64,000 bases of DNA. It comes from Duganella sp. CF458. GTDB taxonomy: Bacteria; Pseudomonadota; Gammaproteobacteria; Burkholderiales; Burkholderiaceae_D. Position 1 is the first letter of the stretch, and the number at the start of each line of letters is the position of its first letter. The position numbers were made by a program, and so were the translations under genes. Positions 40,286 through 49,700 of the stretch are shown in pieces. Location of the stretch: NCBI RefSeq assembly GCF_900113115.1, contig NZ_FOOF01000023.1, forward strand, positions 1 through 64,000. The letters are read 5' to 3'. The notes under the pieces were generated by a model, which saw nothing but the letters and a program-made list of their open reading frames with translations, was not told the DNA's origin and did not search any database.

Positions 40286-40809
40286 TTGTTACTCCAAGTA
40301 GCGTCATCCAACTCATTTTCCAACGTGCGAACCAAGCCGCTCGCTTTCCCAAATATATCGAGAATCGCTTCCCGCGATGGCGAAGGCGCCCCAGCAAAAT
40401 GAACAATCCAGACTTGCCAGAATCGTGGTTCAATTCCACCGCGACGCATTGCTGCGATCAAACTTTCTGCCGCCTCGTTCGCATCCCCCCGGGTTCTTCG
40501 CCGTGCAGACTTAGTATCGGCCCAAAGGTGATTCAGCGCCTCAGTTAACTGGGTTTGATACGCTTCCGGTTCGCCCAACCAGGCATTCAGCACCACCAGT
40601 GAGCCATCGATCTTTTCCATTAACCCGGGAATCGTGGCGCGGAACAGGTATCGCTTTTCGATTGCCTTCAGCTTCCAGACTGCGAAAAACGAAGCACCTG
40701 CACCAACAATCTTAAATACTTCTGCAACCAACTTAAGCTTTTCGCCGTGTTGGAGCCAAAAGGCATCCAAATTGGGCAACAAAGCGCCAAACAATTGGCT
40801 GTCGGGCAT
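40282..40809 (-). CDS. Unknown protein inserted in the isc operon (first gene)
   Basis: A 175-aa protein with one hydrophobic stretch near residues 27-48 (LVAEVFKIVGAGASFFAVWKL), probably a membrane anchor, then a basic helical region (KSARRRTRGDANEAAESLIAAMRRGG) and a C-terminal helix. No family recognised. The ATG at 40809 shares a base with the hscB stop (TGATG), and AGGAGG lies just upstream inside hscB, a strong ribosome site. It is lower in GC than hscB. With the next gene it forms a two-gene unit grafted between hscB and hscA. Confidence 0.75.
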   Translation of the reverse strand: MPDSQLFGALLPNLDAFWLQHGEKLKLVAEVFKIVGAGASFFAVWKLKAIEKRYLFRATIPGLMEKIDGSLVVLNAWLGEPEAYQTQLTEALNHLWADTKSARRRTRGDANEAAESLIAAMRRGGIEPRFWQVWIVHFAGAPSPSREAILDIFGKASGLVRTLENELDDATWSNK

Positions 40810-41327
40810 CAAGCCTCCTCGATGATGGCAAACGTATGCTCTACCTCTTCCTTAAATTTCTCGATGAACATCATGGCGCGCACACCTTGCGCGACGGCGT
40901 GATAGTCACCGGCGTTGCAATGCTGTTCGATCTCCGCCAACTGGCCCTTGCGGGCGGCGCGCAACTGGCGGTCCAGCTTGTCGAGCAGATCGCCATCCTT
41001 GCCGGCGCGCGCTTCGGACAGCTCTTCACGCCACTCCATCTGCTGCATCAGGAATTCCATCGGCATGGCCGTGTTGGATTCCATCTTCAAATCGACGCCA
41101 TTCAGCTCGCACAGGTATTGCGCGCGCTTCTGCGGATTCTTCAGGGTCTGGTAAGCCTCGTTGGAACGGGTCGACCACTGCATGGCAACGCGCTTTTCGG
41201 CATCGGTGGCATTGACGAACTTGTCGGGATGGACGCGGCTCTGGACTTCGCGGTAGGCGGCGTCCAGGGCGCCCGTATCGACGGCGAACTGCTGGGGAAG
41301 CTGGAAGAGTTCGAAGTGGTTCTGCAC
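40809..41327 (-). CDS. hscB: Fe-S co-chaperone HscB (J-protein)
   Basis: A 172-aa co-chaperone with an N-terminal J domain (LDAAYREVQSRVHPDKFVNATDAEKR, containing HPD) and a C-terminal IscU-binding helical bundle. I use the GTG at 41327 giving the usual N-terminus QNHFELFQLP; the longer ATG frame starts inside iscA. It begins four bases after the iscA stop. Confidence 0.95.
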   Translation of the reverse strand: MQNHFELFQLPQQFAVDTGALDAAYREVQSRVHPDKFVNATDAEKRVAMQWSTRSNEAYQTLKNPQKRAQYLCELNGVDLKMESNTAMPMEFLMQQMEWREELSEARAGKDGDLLDKLDRQLRAARKGQLAEIEQHCNAGDYHAVAQGVRAMMFIEKFKEEVEHTFAIIEEA

Positions 41328-41331
41328 GATA

Positions 41332-41655
41332 TTAAATGCGGAAGCTTTCGCCGCAGCCGCATGCATCCTTCTCGTTCGGGTTGTTGAACTTGAAGCCTTC
41401 GTTCAAGCCTTCGCGCGCGAAGTCCAGCTCGGTGCCGTCGATGTACGGCAGGCTTTTCGGGTCAACGAAGACCTTCACGCCGAACGACTCGAAGACGGAA
41501 TCTTCCGCCGTCACTTCGTCCACGTATTCCAGCTTGTAGGCCAGACCGGAGCAGCCGGTCGTGCGTACGCCAAAGCGCAGGCCAATGCCCTTTCCGCGAC
41601 GCTCGATGTAGCGGTTGATATGCTTGGCTGCTTTTTCGGTCAGGGTGATTGCCAT
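41332..41655 (-). CDS. iscA: Fe-S cluster assembly protein IscA
   Basis: A 107-aa A-type carrier that delivers clusters or iron. The three conserved Cys are in RTTGCSGLAYKLEYVDE and ACGCGESF. Start MAITLTEKAAKHI is standard. Between iscU and hscB in the normal order. Confidence 0.97.
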   Translation of the reverse strand: MAITLTEKAAKHINRYIERRGKGIGLRFGVRTTGCSGLAYKLEYVDEVTAEDSVFESFGVKVFVDPKSLPYIDGTELDFAREGLNEGFKFNNPNEKDACGCGESFRI

Positions 41656-41674
41656 TACTTCCTCCGAGCGCTGA

Positions 41675-42058
41675 TTAGGCGCCGTGTTTTGCCTTGTAGT
41701 CGTTCACAGCCGCCTTGATGGCGTCTTCAGCCAGGATGGAGCAGTGGATCTTCACTGGCGGCAGGGCCAGTTCTTCCGCGATCTGGGTGTTCTTGATGGC
41801 CAGCGCTTCATCCAGCGACTTGCCCTTCACCCATTCGGTCACCAGCGAGCTGGAGGCGATTGCCGAGCCGCAGCCGTAGGTCTTGAACTTTGCGTCTTCG
41901 ATCTTGCCGTCCGCGCCGACCTTGATCTGCAGCTTCATCACGTCGCCGCAAGCAGGCGCGCCGACCATGCCGGTACCGACCGTCTCGTCGCCCTTTTCAA
42001 AGGAACCGACGTTGCGCGGGTTTTCGTAGTGGTCGAGGACTTTTTCCGAGTATGCCAT
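41675..42058 (-). CDS. iscU: Fe-S cluster scaffold IscU
   Basis: A 127-aa scaffold on which [2Fe-2S] clusters are built. It has the three ligand Cys (APACGDV, TYGCGSAIASSS, IHCSILAEDAI) and the adjacent Asp. LPPVKIHCS is the HscA-recognition motif, so the chaperone cycle is intact despite the insertion downstream. The ATG at 42058 gives the standard length. Confidence 0.98.
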   Translation of the reverse strand: MAYSEKVLDHYENPRNVGSFEKGDETVGTGMVGAPACGDVMKLQIKVGADGKIEDAKFKTYGCGSAIASSSLVTEWVKGKSLDEALAIKNTQIAEELALPPVKIHCSILAEDAIKAAVNDYKAKHGA

Positions 42059-42095
42059 TTTGATGCTCCTGTAATCTAAGAATTCTGCTGTGCGC

Positions 42096-43361
42096 TTAGT
42101 GCGCCGCCCACTGGATGGTGGAGAGGTCCACGCCATCCTTGTACATTTCCCACAGCGGGGACAGTTCGCGCAGCTTGCCCACTTTGCCTTTCAGCAGTTC
42201 GACGGCGAAGTCGACGTCTTTTTCGGTGGTGAAGCGGCCGATGGTGAAACGGATCGAGCTGTGCGCCAGTTCGTCGCTGCGGCCCAGGGCACGCAGCACG
42301 TAGGACGGCTCCAGCGAAGCCGAGGTGCAGGCCGAACCGGACGATACGGCCAGGTCTTTCACGGCCATGATCAGGGACTCGCCTTCCACGAAGTTGAAGC
42401 TCACGTTCAGGTTGTGCGGCACGCGGTGGTCCATGTCGCCGTTGACGTAGGTTTCCTCGATTTCCTGCAGGCCGGTCGCCAGGCGGTCGCGCAGGGCGCG
42501 GATGCGGGCGATTTCGGACTCCATTTCCTCCTTGGCCAGGCGGAACGCTTCGCCCATCGCCACGATCTGGTGGGTTGGCAGGGTGCCGGAGCGCAGGCCG
42601 CGCTCGTGGCCGCCGCCGTGCATCTGCGCTTCGATACGCACGCGCGGCTTGCGGCAGACGTACAGGGCGCCCACGCCTTTCGGGCCGTAGGTCTTGTGCG
42701 CGGTGAAGGTCATCAGGTCGACTTTCAGCTCTTGCAGGTCGATCGCCACCTTGCCGGTCGCTTGCGCGGCGTCGCAGTGGAAGATGATGCCTTTCTTGCG
42801 GCAGAAGGCGGCGATTTCCTTGATCGGCTGGATCACGCCGATTTCATTGTTGACCATCATGACCGAGATCAGGATGGTGTCCGGACGCACGGCCGCTTCC
42901 AGTTGTTCGATGGTGATCAGGCCATTGTCCTGGGTATCCAGGTAGGTGGCGTCGAAGCCCTGGCGCTCCAGCTCACGCACGGTGTCCAGCACGGATTTGT
43001 GCTCGGTTTTCACGGTGATGATGTGCTTGCCCTTGGACTTGTAGAAGTTGGCCGCGCCTTTCAGGGCAAGGTTGTTCGATTCGGTGGCGCCGGAGGTCCA
43101 GATGATTTCGCGCGGGTCGGCGTTGACCAGGGCGGCCACGTGGCCGCGCGCTTCTTCCACCGCTGCTTCCGCGGTCCAGCCGTACATGTGGCTGCGGGAT
43201 GCCGGGTTGCCGAACTGTTCGCGCAGGTAAGGGATCATCTTGTCCGCAACGCGTGGATCGATCGGCGTGGTGGCCGAGTAGTCCATGTAAATCGGGAAGT
43301 GCGGCGCGGTCTTGAATTCTACCGGTGCTACCTGGGCGACGTTCTTTTCGGGGGCGTTCAT
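42096..43361 (-). CDS. iscS: Cysteine desulfurase IscS
   Basis: A 421-aa PLP enzyme that takes sulfur from cysteine. PIYMDYSATTPIDPRV opens the catalytic core, the PLP lysine is in TFTAHKTYGPKGVGAL, and the mobile-loop Cys is in SSGSACTSASLEPSYVL. The N-terminus is about 17 residues longer than E. coli IscS; GGAG precedes the ATG. Confidence 0.98.
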   Translation of the reverse strand: MNAPEKNVAQVAPVEFKTAPHFPIYMDYSATTPIDPRVADKMIPYLREQFGNPASRSHMYGWTAEAAVEEARGHVAALVNADPREIIWTSGATESNNLALKGAANFYKSKGKHIITVKTEHKSVLDTVRELERQGFDATYLDTQDNGLITIEQLEAAVRPDTILISVMMVNNEIGVIQPIKEIAAFCRKKGIIFHCDAAQATGKVAIDLQELKVDLMTFTAHKTYGPKGVGALYVCRKPRVRIEAQMHGGGHERGLRSGTLPTHQIVAMGEAFRLAKEEMESEIARIRALRDRLATGLQEIEETYVNGDMDHRVPHNLNVSFNFVEGESLIMAVKDLAVSSGSACTSASLEPSYVLRALGRSDELAHSSIRFTIGRFTTEKDVDFAVELLKGKVGKLRELSPLWEMYKDGVDLSTIQWAAH

Positions 43362-43380
43362 CTAAATTACTCCAATTCGG

Positions 43381-43863
43381 TTAACCGAGGGCTGCTTGGT
43401 TGCTGTTGCGGTGCACATGGACTGGCTGCTCTGCCGCGGCTTTGGCTTTTTGCTGGTCCACCAGGTCCTGCAGCGACACGGAATCCAGGTAGTCGACCAT
43501 CTTTTCATTCAGGGTGGCCCACAGTTCGTGGGTCATGCAGCGGGCGCCGTTGGCGTGGTCGGCGCCGTGGCAATTCTCCTTGCCGCCGCACTGGGTTGCA
43601 TCGAGCGGTTCGTCAACAGCAATAATGATGTCGGCGACGGTCACCTTGTCTGCCTTGCGGGCCAGGCTGTAGCCGCCGCCAGGGCCGCGGATCGATTCCA
43701 CGATTTCGTGGCGGCGCAGCTTGCCGAACAATTGTTCGAGATAAGACAGGGAAATCGACTGGCGCTGGCTGATTCCGGAAAGCGTTACCGGACCCTTGCC
43801 CTGGCGCATGGCCAGGTCAATCATCGCAGTCACTGCAAAACGGCCTTTGGTAGTCAGACGCAT
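43381..43863 (-). CDS. iscR: Fe-S cluster regulator IscR
   Basis: A 160-aa Rrf2-family repressor. The winged HTH (MRLTTKGRFAVTAMIDLAMRQ; SQRQSISLSYLEQLFGKLRRHEIVESIRGPGGGYSLAR) and three cluster-ligand Cys (CGGKENCHGADHANGARC) are intact. As a [2Fe-2S] form it represses its own operon through type 1 sites; one such site lies upstream. Start ATG at 43863. Confidence 0.97.
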   Translation of the reverse strand: MRLTTKGRFAVTAMIDLAMRQGKGPVTLSGISQRQSISLSYLEQLFGKLRRHEIVESIRGPGGGYSLARKADKVTVADIIIAVDEPLDATQCGGKENCHGADHANGARCMTHELWATLNEKMVDYLDSVSLQDLVDQQKAKAAAEQPVHVHRNSNQAALG

Positions 43864-43920
43864 CACAACCTCGGTTCAACTCAGTTAAAATATCGTTCTG
43901 TTCTCGCAAATCAAAACCCG

Positions 43921-43946
43921 ATTACTTGAACGATTTAGTCAAGTAT
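43921..43946 (-). promoter_or_regulatory. IscR-binding site (type 1-like)
   Basis: On the minus strand the sequence ATACTTGACT, AAATCG, TTCAAGTAAT forms an imperfect inverted repeat (ACTTGA / TCAAGT) like the type 1 IscR boxes known from proteobacteria. It lies 58-83 bases upstream of the iscR start and includes a TTGACT that may be the -35 element, fitting autorepression of the isc operon. Confidence 0.7.
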
Positions 43947-44022
43947 ACCAGACTTGCGCAGACCTTGCCGGACGCGCCTCTTGCTGTCCGAGGGGCAATT
44001 CGCGCCGGCGCGGCTACCCCGC

Positions 44023-44784
44023 TCAGCGCCTCAGCAGCCCCATCGGGCCAAACAGCGCCTGCATTTCCTTATTGGCAATAAACGACAGGTTGTAGGGATG
44101 TTCGGCGGCGATCTGCGGCAGCGCCTGCACGCTCGGCAACTTGTTCAGTTGCTCGGCGATTTTCCCCCACAGAATCAAGGTTGGCTGCTGGATGGCCAGC
44201 GACTGCATGACTGTTGCAAAGAATGGCAGCCAGGCCTTGGCGTCTTTCACGGGAGCAACATGCGCGCGGAACACCAGCGAGGCGTTCAGCAGCAGGAAGC
44301 CATGGCGGTGCAGGCGCTCCTGCATTTCGGCCAGGGTCTGGATGGCGGCGCCCGATTTGGCGCGGGTCGAGCAGGCAGCCAGCGCTTCACCGGCGGTATT
44401 CGACTCTTCCAGCTGGCCGTCGGCGACCAGCAGCATTTTCATGAAGTTGCGCAGCGACGTGGCCTTGTTGACCGGCTTGGACAGGCCGCCGCCCGCTTGT
44501 TCCGACCACAGGCCCTGCACGGCGCCGTCCATGAAGCACACGCCCGTTGCGCTCTCTGCGCGCGGATAAGGCCCCTCCCCCACCAGCACATAGCGCACCT
44601 GGTCCAGCGGCTGCTGGAAGGCGGCGAACAAGCGCAATTCGGTCGGCAGGTAGCTGTCGGCCGCCAGTTCAGGCAAGTAGGACGGGTTGGCCGCCGCCAT
44701 CGCCTGCAGGCCGCGCTCCAGGATCGGGCGCCACGAAGGGTGGGCGCGGTCGAGCGCTTGCAGGATAGGGCTGGGAATCGTCAT
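44023..44784 (-). CDS. Uracil-DNA glycosylase-like protein, probably inactive as UDG
   Basis: A 253-aa protein with the family 1 uracil-DNA glycosylase plan: VRYVLVGEGPYPRAESATGVCF matches the UNG motif GQDPYHGPxQAxGLCF, LLLNASLVFRA matches LLLNT-L, and AEHPYNLSF the HPSPLS motif. In the first motif the catalytic Asp is replaced (GEGPYP) and the following His is Pro, so normal uracil excision is unlikely. It may bind DNA or another ligand. Monocistronic and divided from iscR by 160 bases. Confidence 0.75.
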   Translation of the reverse strand: MTIPSPILQALDRAHPSWRPILERGLQAMAAANPSYLPELAADSYLPTELRLFAAFQQPLDQVRYVLVGEGPYPRAESATGVCFMDGAVQGLWSEQAGGGLSKPVNKATSLRNFMKMLLVADGQLEESNTAGEALAACSTRAKSGAAIQTLAEMQERLHRHGFLLLNASLVFRAHVAPVKDAKAWLPFFATVMQSLAIQQPTLILWGKIAEQLNKLPSVQALPQIAAEHPYNLSFIANKEMQALFGPMGLLRR

Positions 44785-44877
44785 GGCGGCTGTCGGCGAT
44801 AGGCAAAGGCGAGATTGTATCGCCGCCAGCCGGCGCGGTCTATGGCTGGCAGGTGATCGCGCCTGCGCTCCATGCCG

Positions 44878-46218
44878 CTACTCCGCCAGGGAATCCGAAT
44901 GCTTCAGCTTGACGTTGGCGGCACGCAGCTTGCGATACAGGAAGGCTACGGCCAACAAGGCGGCCGCCGCCAGGGCAGCGGCAACCGACCAGGCCAGCCG
45001 CAACTTCGACTGGTTGCGCAACTCTTTCGAGTTTTCCCCGTTCTGGCGCAACAGTTCTTCGTCCTCGCGCTCTTTTTTCTGGATCTGGGACTGGGCCGTG
45101 CTGGCGTCCAGCGCCTTGCGCCTGGCCCGCGCATAGACCTGCAGGGCCAGTTCTTTCAGGCCCACGTATTCCAGCGCCCGCGCATATTCGGACAGCGCGT
45201 CGGCATCCATCATCTCGATGTTGACCGCCTCGATCGCTTCGCGCCCCACGTCCAGCTGGCCCAGGTAGATCAGGGCGATCCCCTCGTTAAACTGCGAAAT
45301 TTCCGCCATTTCGGTGTTGCCGGTGGCCAGGGCCGCTTTCTTCGACTCCTGGCTGAGCGCCAGCGCTTCCCTGTAATCCTGGCTTTTCAGGCTCATGTCG
45401 GCCAGGGTGACCTGCAACTCGGGCACATCTTCGTCCATGCGATGCTTCTGGAGCCATGCCACCACATCGTTCAGGGCATCCCGCGCGCGCGCAACCTGGC
45501 CCGCGCTTTCGGCGATTTCCCACTCGGCATAACGGGCGCGGATCATCGGGCCGTCGAGCGGGATCAGTGCGGCCTTGGCCTTCAACACGTCGATCGACTT
45601 GAGCGCTTCCTGGCTGCCGCCGGCCAGGCCATTCAATGCATACGCCCTGGCGCGCAAGGCCATGAACTGGGCGAGGGGCTGGCCCGACTTGTCGGCCAGC
45701 GCCACGGCACGGTCGATGTACTCGAGTCCCTTGCGGCCATTGCCCTGCCGGATTTCGTCCTGGCCGACCGTGAGTATCACTTTGGCCTGCAGCGCAAAGT
45801 CGCTGGTCTGGTCGGCCAGCTGGCGCGCCATTTCCAGGTTTTTGCTGGCCGCTTCCCTATCGTCGAGGGCGGAAAACAGGTAGGAACGGTCGAGCAAGCT
45901 GTTGGCGATGATCGACTCGTCATCCAACTGACGGCCGATGCGCTCTTCCTCTGCCACCGCCTGCAGCGACGCGGCACGGTCCGCGCTCCGGGTTACCTTG
46001 CTGAGTACCGAGAAATAGGTCGCCTGGTCGCGCTGCGGCCACTGCCCCACTTGCGGTTTCAGCTTCTGCAGTTCGGCCAGGGTGCCACCGGTGGCCAGGT
46101 AGGAAAACTCGCGCAATTGCTCCAGGCGGGCCGACACATCCTGCCCCCAGGCCGGCGCCTGGAACAGCATGGCGGCCAGGAGAGGCATGCCGAGCATGCG
46201 CGGAATATTGCAAAACAT
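44878..46218 (-). CDS. TPR-repeat membrane protein lacking an output domain
   Basis: A 446-aa protein: signal peptide (MLGMPLLAAMLFQAPAWG), about 330 residues of TPR-like helical repeats (LGQLDVGREAIEAVN, YVGLKELALQVYARARRKAL), a coiled coil, a membrane helix (LAWSVAAALAAAALLAVAFLYRK), then LRAANVKLKHSDSLAE and stop. In many beta-proteobacterial signalling proteins this layout leads straight into a GGDEF or kinase domain; here the protein ends just where that would begin. It may be a truncated sensor or a stand-alone partner. Confidence 0.7.
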   Translation of the reverse strand: MFCNIPRMLGMPLLAAMLFQAPAWGQDVSARLEQLREFSYLATGGTLAELQKLKPQVGQWPQRDQATYFSVLSKVTRSADRAASLQAVAEEERIGRQLDDESIIANSLLDRSYLFSALDDREAASKNLEMARQLADQTSDFALQAKVILTVGQDEIRQGNGRKGLEYIDRAVALADKSGQPLAQFMALRARAYALNGLAGGSQEALKSIDVLKAKAALIPLDGPMIRARYAEWEIAESAGQVARARDALNDVVAWLQKHRMDEDVPELQVTLADMSLKSQDYREALALSQESKKAALATGNTEMAEISQFNEGIALIYLGQLDVGREAIEAVNIEMMDADALSEYARALEYVGLKELALQVYARARRKALDASTAQSQIQKKEREDEELLRQNGENSKELRNQSKLRLAWSVAAALAAAALLAVAFLYRKLRAANVKLKHSDSLAE

Positions 46219-46251
46219 ACAGCTTTCGATTTGATAGTAAGTAAAGATATT

Positions 46252-46680
46252 TTACTGCCCAGCAAACAAATCGTGGGCATTCAAGATGGCGAAAGCGATT
46301 TCGGGGTGACGATCCAGGCATTTCCGTATCGCCGCGGGTACAGATTGGCGCGTCTTGCGGCATAGGCCGGGCCGGTCGCCCAGCTCGATCTGGAAGCCGC
46401 GCACCGTGCGCACTTCATTCGGGCCGGGGGTGATACGCACCGAAACGCCCAACTGCTCTTGCAGCCGCTGGCCAACGCGCATCAGCTCAGCATAGGTGGA
46501 AATGGCCTCGATGCGCTCGAGCAGGCGCTTCTCTTCTTCCTTGGTCAGAAGCAGCACGCGCAAGTCGGCCTGCGGGTCCTCCAGCAGCGACTCGCGCTGG
46601 CAGTCGCAGGCGCCCGGCGGGCACTCCTTGCGGATGGGGAAAGGCGGCATCGTCATCGCCCCAGTATCCGTTGCTTGCAT
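46252..46680 (-). CDS. Hypothetical protein
   Basis: A 142-aa protein beginning MQATDTGAMTMPPFP; ATGs at 46656 and 46650 are possible shorter starts. The N-terminus has a CPPGACDC cluster that could bind a metal. A helical middle (LLTKEEEKRLLERIEAISTYAELMRVGQRLQEQL) and a strand-rich end follow. I recognise no family. It is 33 bases upstream of the TPR gene in the same direction and may be co-transcribed. Confidence 0.6.
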   Translation of the reverse strand: MQATDTGAMTMPPFPIRKECPPGACDCQRESLLEDPQADLRVLLLTKEEEKRLLERIEAISTYAELMRVGQRLQEQLGVSVRITPGPNEVRTVRGFQIELGDRPGLCRKTRQSVPAAIRKCLDRHPEIAFAILNAHDLFAGQ

Positions 46681-46783
46681 CGTGCTGTCAAACGCGGCCG
46701 GGGCGCTTTACAGAGGACTCTTGTGTGCGCCGTTGAAGTTTCGTACAGTGCAGAATTGCTAAAAATTACAGTTCGAGAAATAT

Positions 46784-49700
46784 GTGACTACCAAACCGGA
46801 AGGCCTGCAATTCCTTGCTTCTCCAGGTTCGCTAGGCCGGCAGATTGCGGCCTTCGACTGGTCTTCCACGCCGCTTGGCCCGCTCGCTGATTGGCCGCAG
46901 AGCCTGCGCACCACCGTCAACCTGATGCTCAACTCGAGCCACCCGATCTGGATCGGCTGGGGCCCGCACGCCACCTTTCTCTACAACGACGCCTACATCG
47001 ACGTGCTGGGCGCGGCCAAGCACCCGTGGGCGCTGGGCCGGCCGGCGCAGGAAGTCTGGGCCGAGATCTGGCATTTTTGCGGCCCGCTGGCAGACAAGGT
47101 GTTCCAGCGCGCCGAACCAAGCTATGTCGACGCGGTCCAACTGTTCATGAGCCGCGGCGACTGGGTGGAGGAAGTCTGGTACTCCTTCTCGTATAGCCCG
47201 ATCTTCAACGAAGCCGGCGCCGTGGGCGGCCTGTTCTGCCCTTCCACCGACACCACCGATACGCGCCTGAACGCGCGCCGCCTGGCCGCGCTGTCGACCC
47301 TGTCGGCCAGCGCCCTGCGCGAGCCGGACGTGGCCAGCGCCTGTGCCACCGCCATGCACACCATCGCCGGGAATCCGGCGGACATCCCGTTCGCCCTGCT
47401 GTTCAAGCGGGTGGGCGACACGATGCGCCTGCAGCAAACCGCGCACGTGGCGGAGCAGGCTTGCGAGCTGGCGCTGTGGCCGGTCGACGCGGTGCTGGAA
47501 AGCGGCGAACCGGTGACGTTTGCGACCGCCGGCATGCCCGGCCTGCCGCGCGGCCTGGCCGGGCAAGAGGTAAGGGTGGCGCTGGCCTTGCCGATCACCG
47601 ACGGCGTACTGGTGCTGGGCACCAGTCCGGTGCGCCAGCTCGATGCCGAATACCGCACCTTCTGCGAGCTGGTGGCGGGACAGCTGTCAGCTGCGGTGCA
47701 GAACGCCAGCGCCGCGGCCGAGCAGCGCCAGCGCGCCGAAGCGCTGGCGGAGCTGGACCGGGCCAAGACCGCCTTCTTCAGCAACGTGAGCCATGAGTTC
47801 CGCACCCCGCTGACGCTGATGCTCGGTCCCATCGAAGAGGCATTGAACGACAGCGCCAGCCGCCTGCCTGCCGCGCATCACGAGCGCTTGCGGCTGGCCC
47901 AGCGCAATGCCTTGCGCCTGCAAAAGCTGGTCAACACCTTGCTCGATTTCTCGCGCGTGCAGGCCGGGCGCATGCAGGCCAGTTACGCCCAGGTCGACCT
48001 GGCAGCCCTCACCCGCGACCTGGCCAGCGGCTTCCGGTCGGTAGTTGAAAGCGCGGGCCTGACCCTGGCCGTCGACTGCGAAGAGATCGATGCCCACGCC
48101 TGGGTCGATATCGCGCTGTTCGAAAAGATCGTCCTGAACCTGCTGTCCAATGCCTTCAAGTTCACTTTTGATGGCGGCATCACGGTCAGCCTGCGCCAGC
48201 AAGGCCAGGCAGCCGTGCTGGCGGTCACCGACACCGGCGTCGGCATATCGGACGATCAACAGCAGCACATCTTCGAGCGCTTCCGCCGCGTGGAAGGCGC
48301 ACGCTCGCGTACCCACGAAGGTTCCGGCATCGGCCTGGCGCTGGTGCGCGACCTGGTAGAGCTGCTGCACGGCCGCATCGAACTGGCAAGCACGCTGGGC
48401 ACTGGCAGCACCTTCACCATCACGCTGCCGCTGGGCCGCAGCCACCTGCGCGACGACCAGTTGTGCAACGATGGCACCGCCGACACCAGTGAAATACGCG
48501 AAGCCTTCCGGCTGGAGGCGCAGCGCTGGCTGCCGGAAGAAGACAGCGAGGAACCATTCCTCGACCTGGCCGACGACGACAGCGTGCTGACCCTGGGCGC
48601 GCGCGTGCTGGTGGTGGACGACAATGCCGACATGCGCGACTACCTGGCGCGCCTGCTGCGCCAGCGCTGGCACGTCCGCACCGCCGCCAACGGCCGCGAA
48701 GCGCTGGAAGCCATGGCGGGCGAACTGCCGGACCTGGTGGTGTCCGACGTGATGATGCCGGAGCTGGACGGCTTCGGCCTGATCGCCGCCATGCGCGCCG
48801 AGCGGGCGCTGCACGACGTGCCGGTGCTGCTGCTGTCGGCCCGCGCCGGGGAAGAGGCGCGCATCGAAGGCGTCAATGCCGGCGCCGACGACTACCTGGT
48901 CAAGCCCTTCTCCGCGCGCGAACTGTTGACGCGCGTGGACTCGCAACTGATGCGGGCCCGCATCCGCCAGGCCGAACGCGCCCATATGGCGCGCATGGCC
49001 AGCACCTTCCAGCAGGCGCCGGCCGCCATCGCCATCGTGCGCGGCCCCGACCTTGGCTTTGAACTGGCCAACGACCGTTTCGTGGAGCTGAGCTGGCGGC
49101 GCGAGCTGATTGGCTTGCCGATGCGGCGAGCCTTCCCCGAACTGGAGGGCCAGGGCATGCTGGAAGAGGTGGAATTGGCGCTGGTGAGCGGCCAGCCGGT
49201 GTCCGGCAAGGCGCGCCGCGTCATGCTGAAGCGCGAAAGCGGCCTGCAGGAATGCTTCTTCGATTACGTGCACCAGCCGGTACGCAATGCGCGCGGCGAA
49301 GTGGACCGTGTCGCCATCGTGGCCTTTGAAGTGACGGAGCTGGTGCGTGCGCGGCGCGACGCCGAACTGGCAAACCGTACCAAGGACGATTTCCTGGCCA
49401 TGGTGGGGCATGAGCTGCGCAATCCGCTGTCGCCGATCCTGATCGCGCTGGAACTGATGCGGCTGAAAGGCGTTGGCGGGCTGGCGCGCGAACATGCCGC
49501 CATCGAGCGCCAGGCCCACCACCTGGTGCGGCTGGTGGACGACCTGCTGGACGTCGCGCGCATCGCGCAGGGCAAGATCGCGCTGCGGCTGGAGCGCGTC
49601 GAACTGGCGAAGCTCTTGGCGCAAGCGCTGGAAACCGTCAGCGGCCTGCTGGAAGAACGCCAGCAGGCACTGGAGCTGGAAGTGCCGGCGCAGGGCCTGG

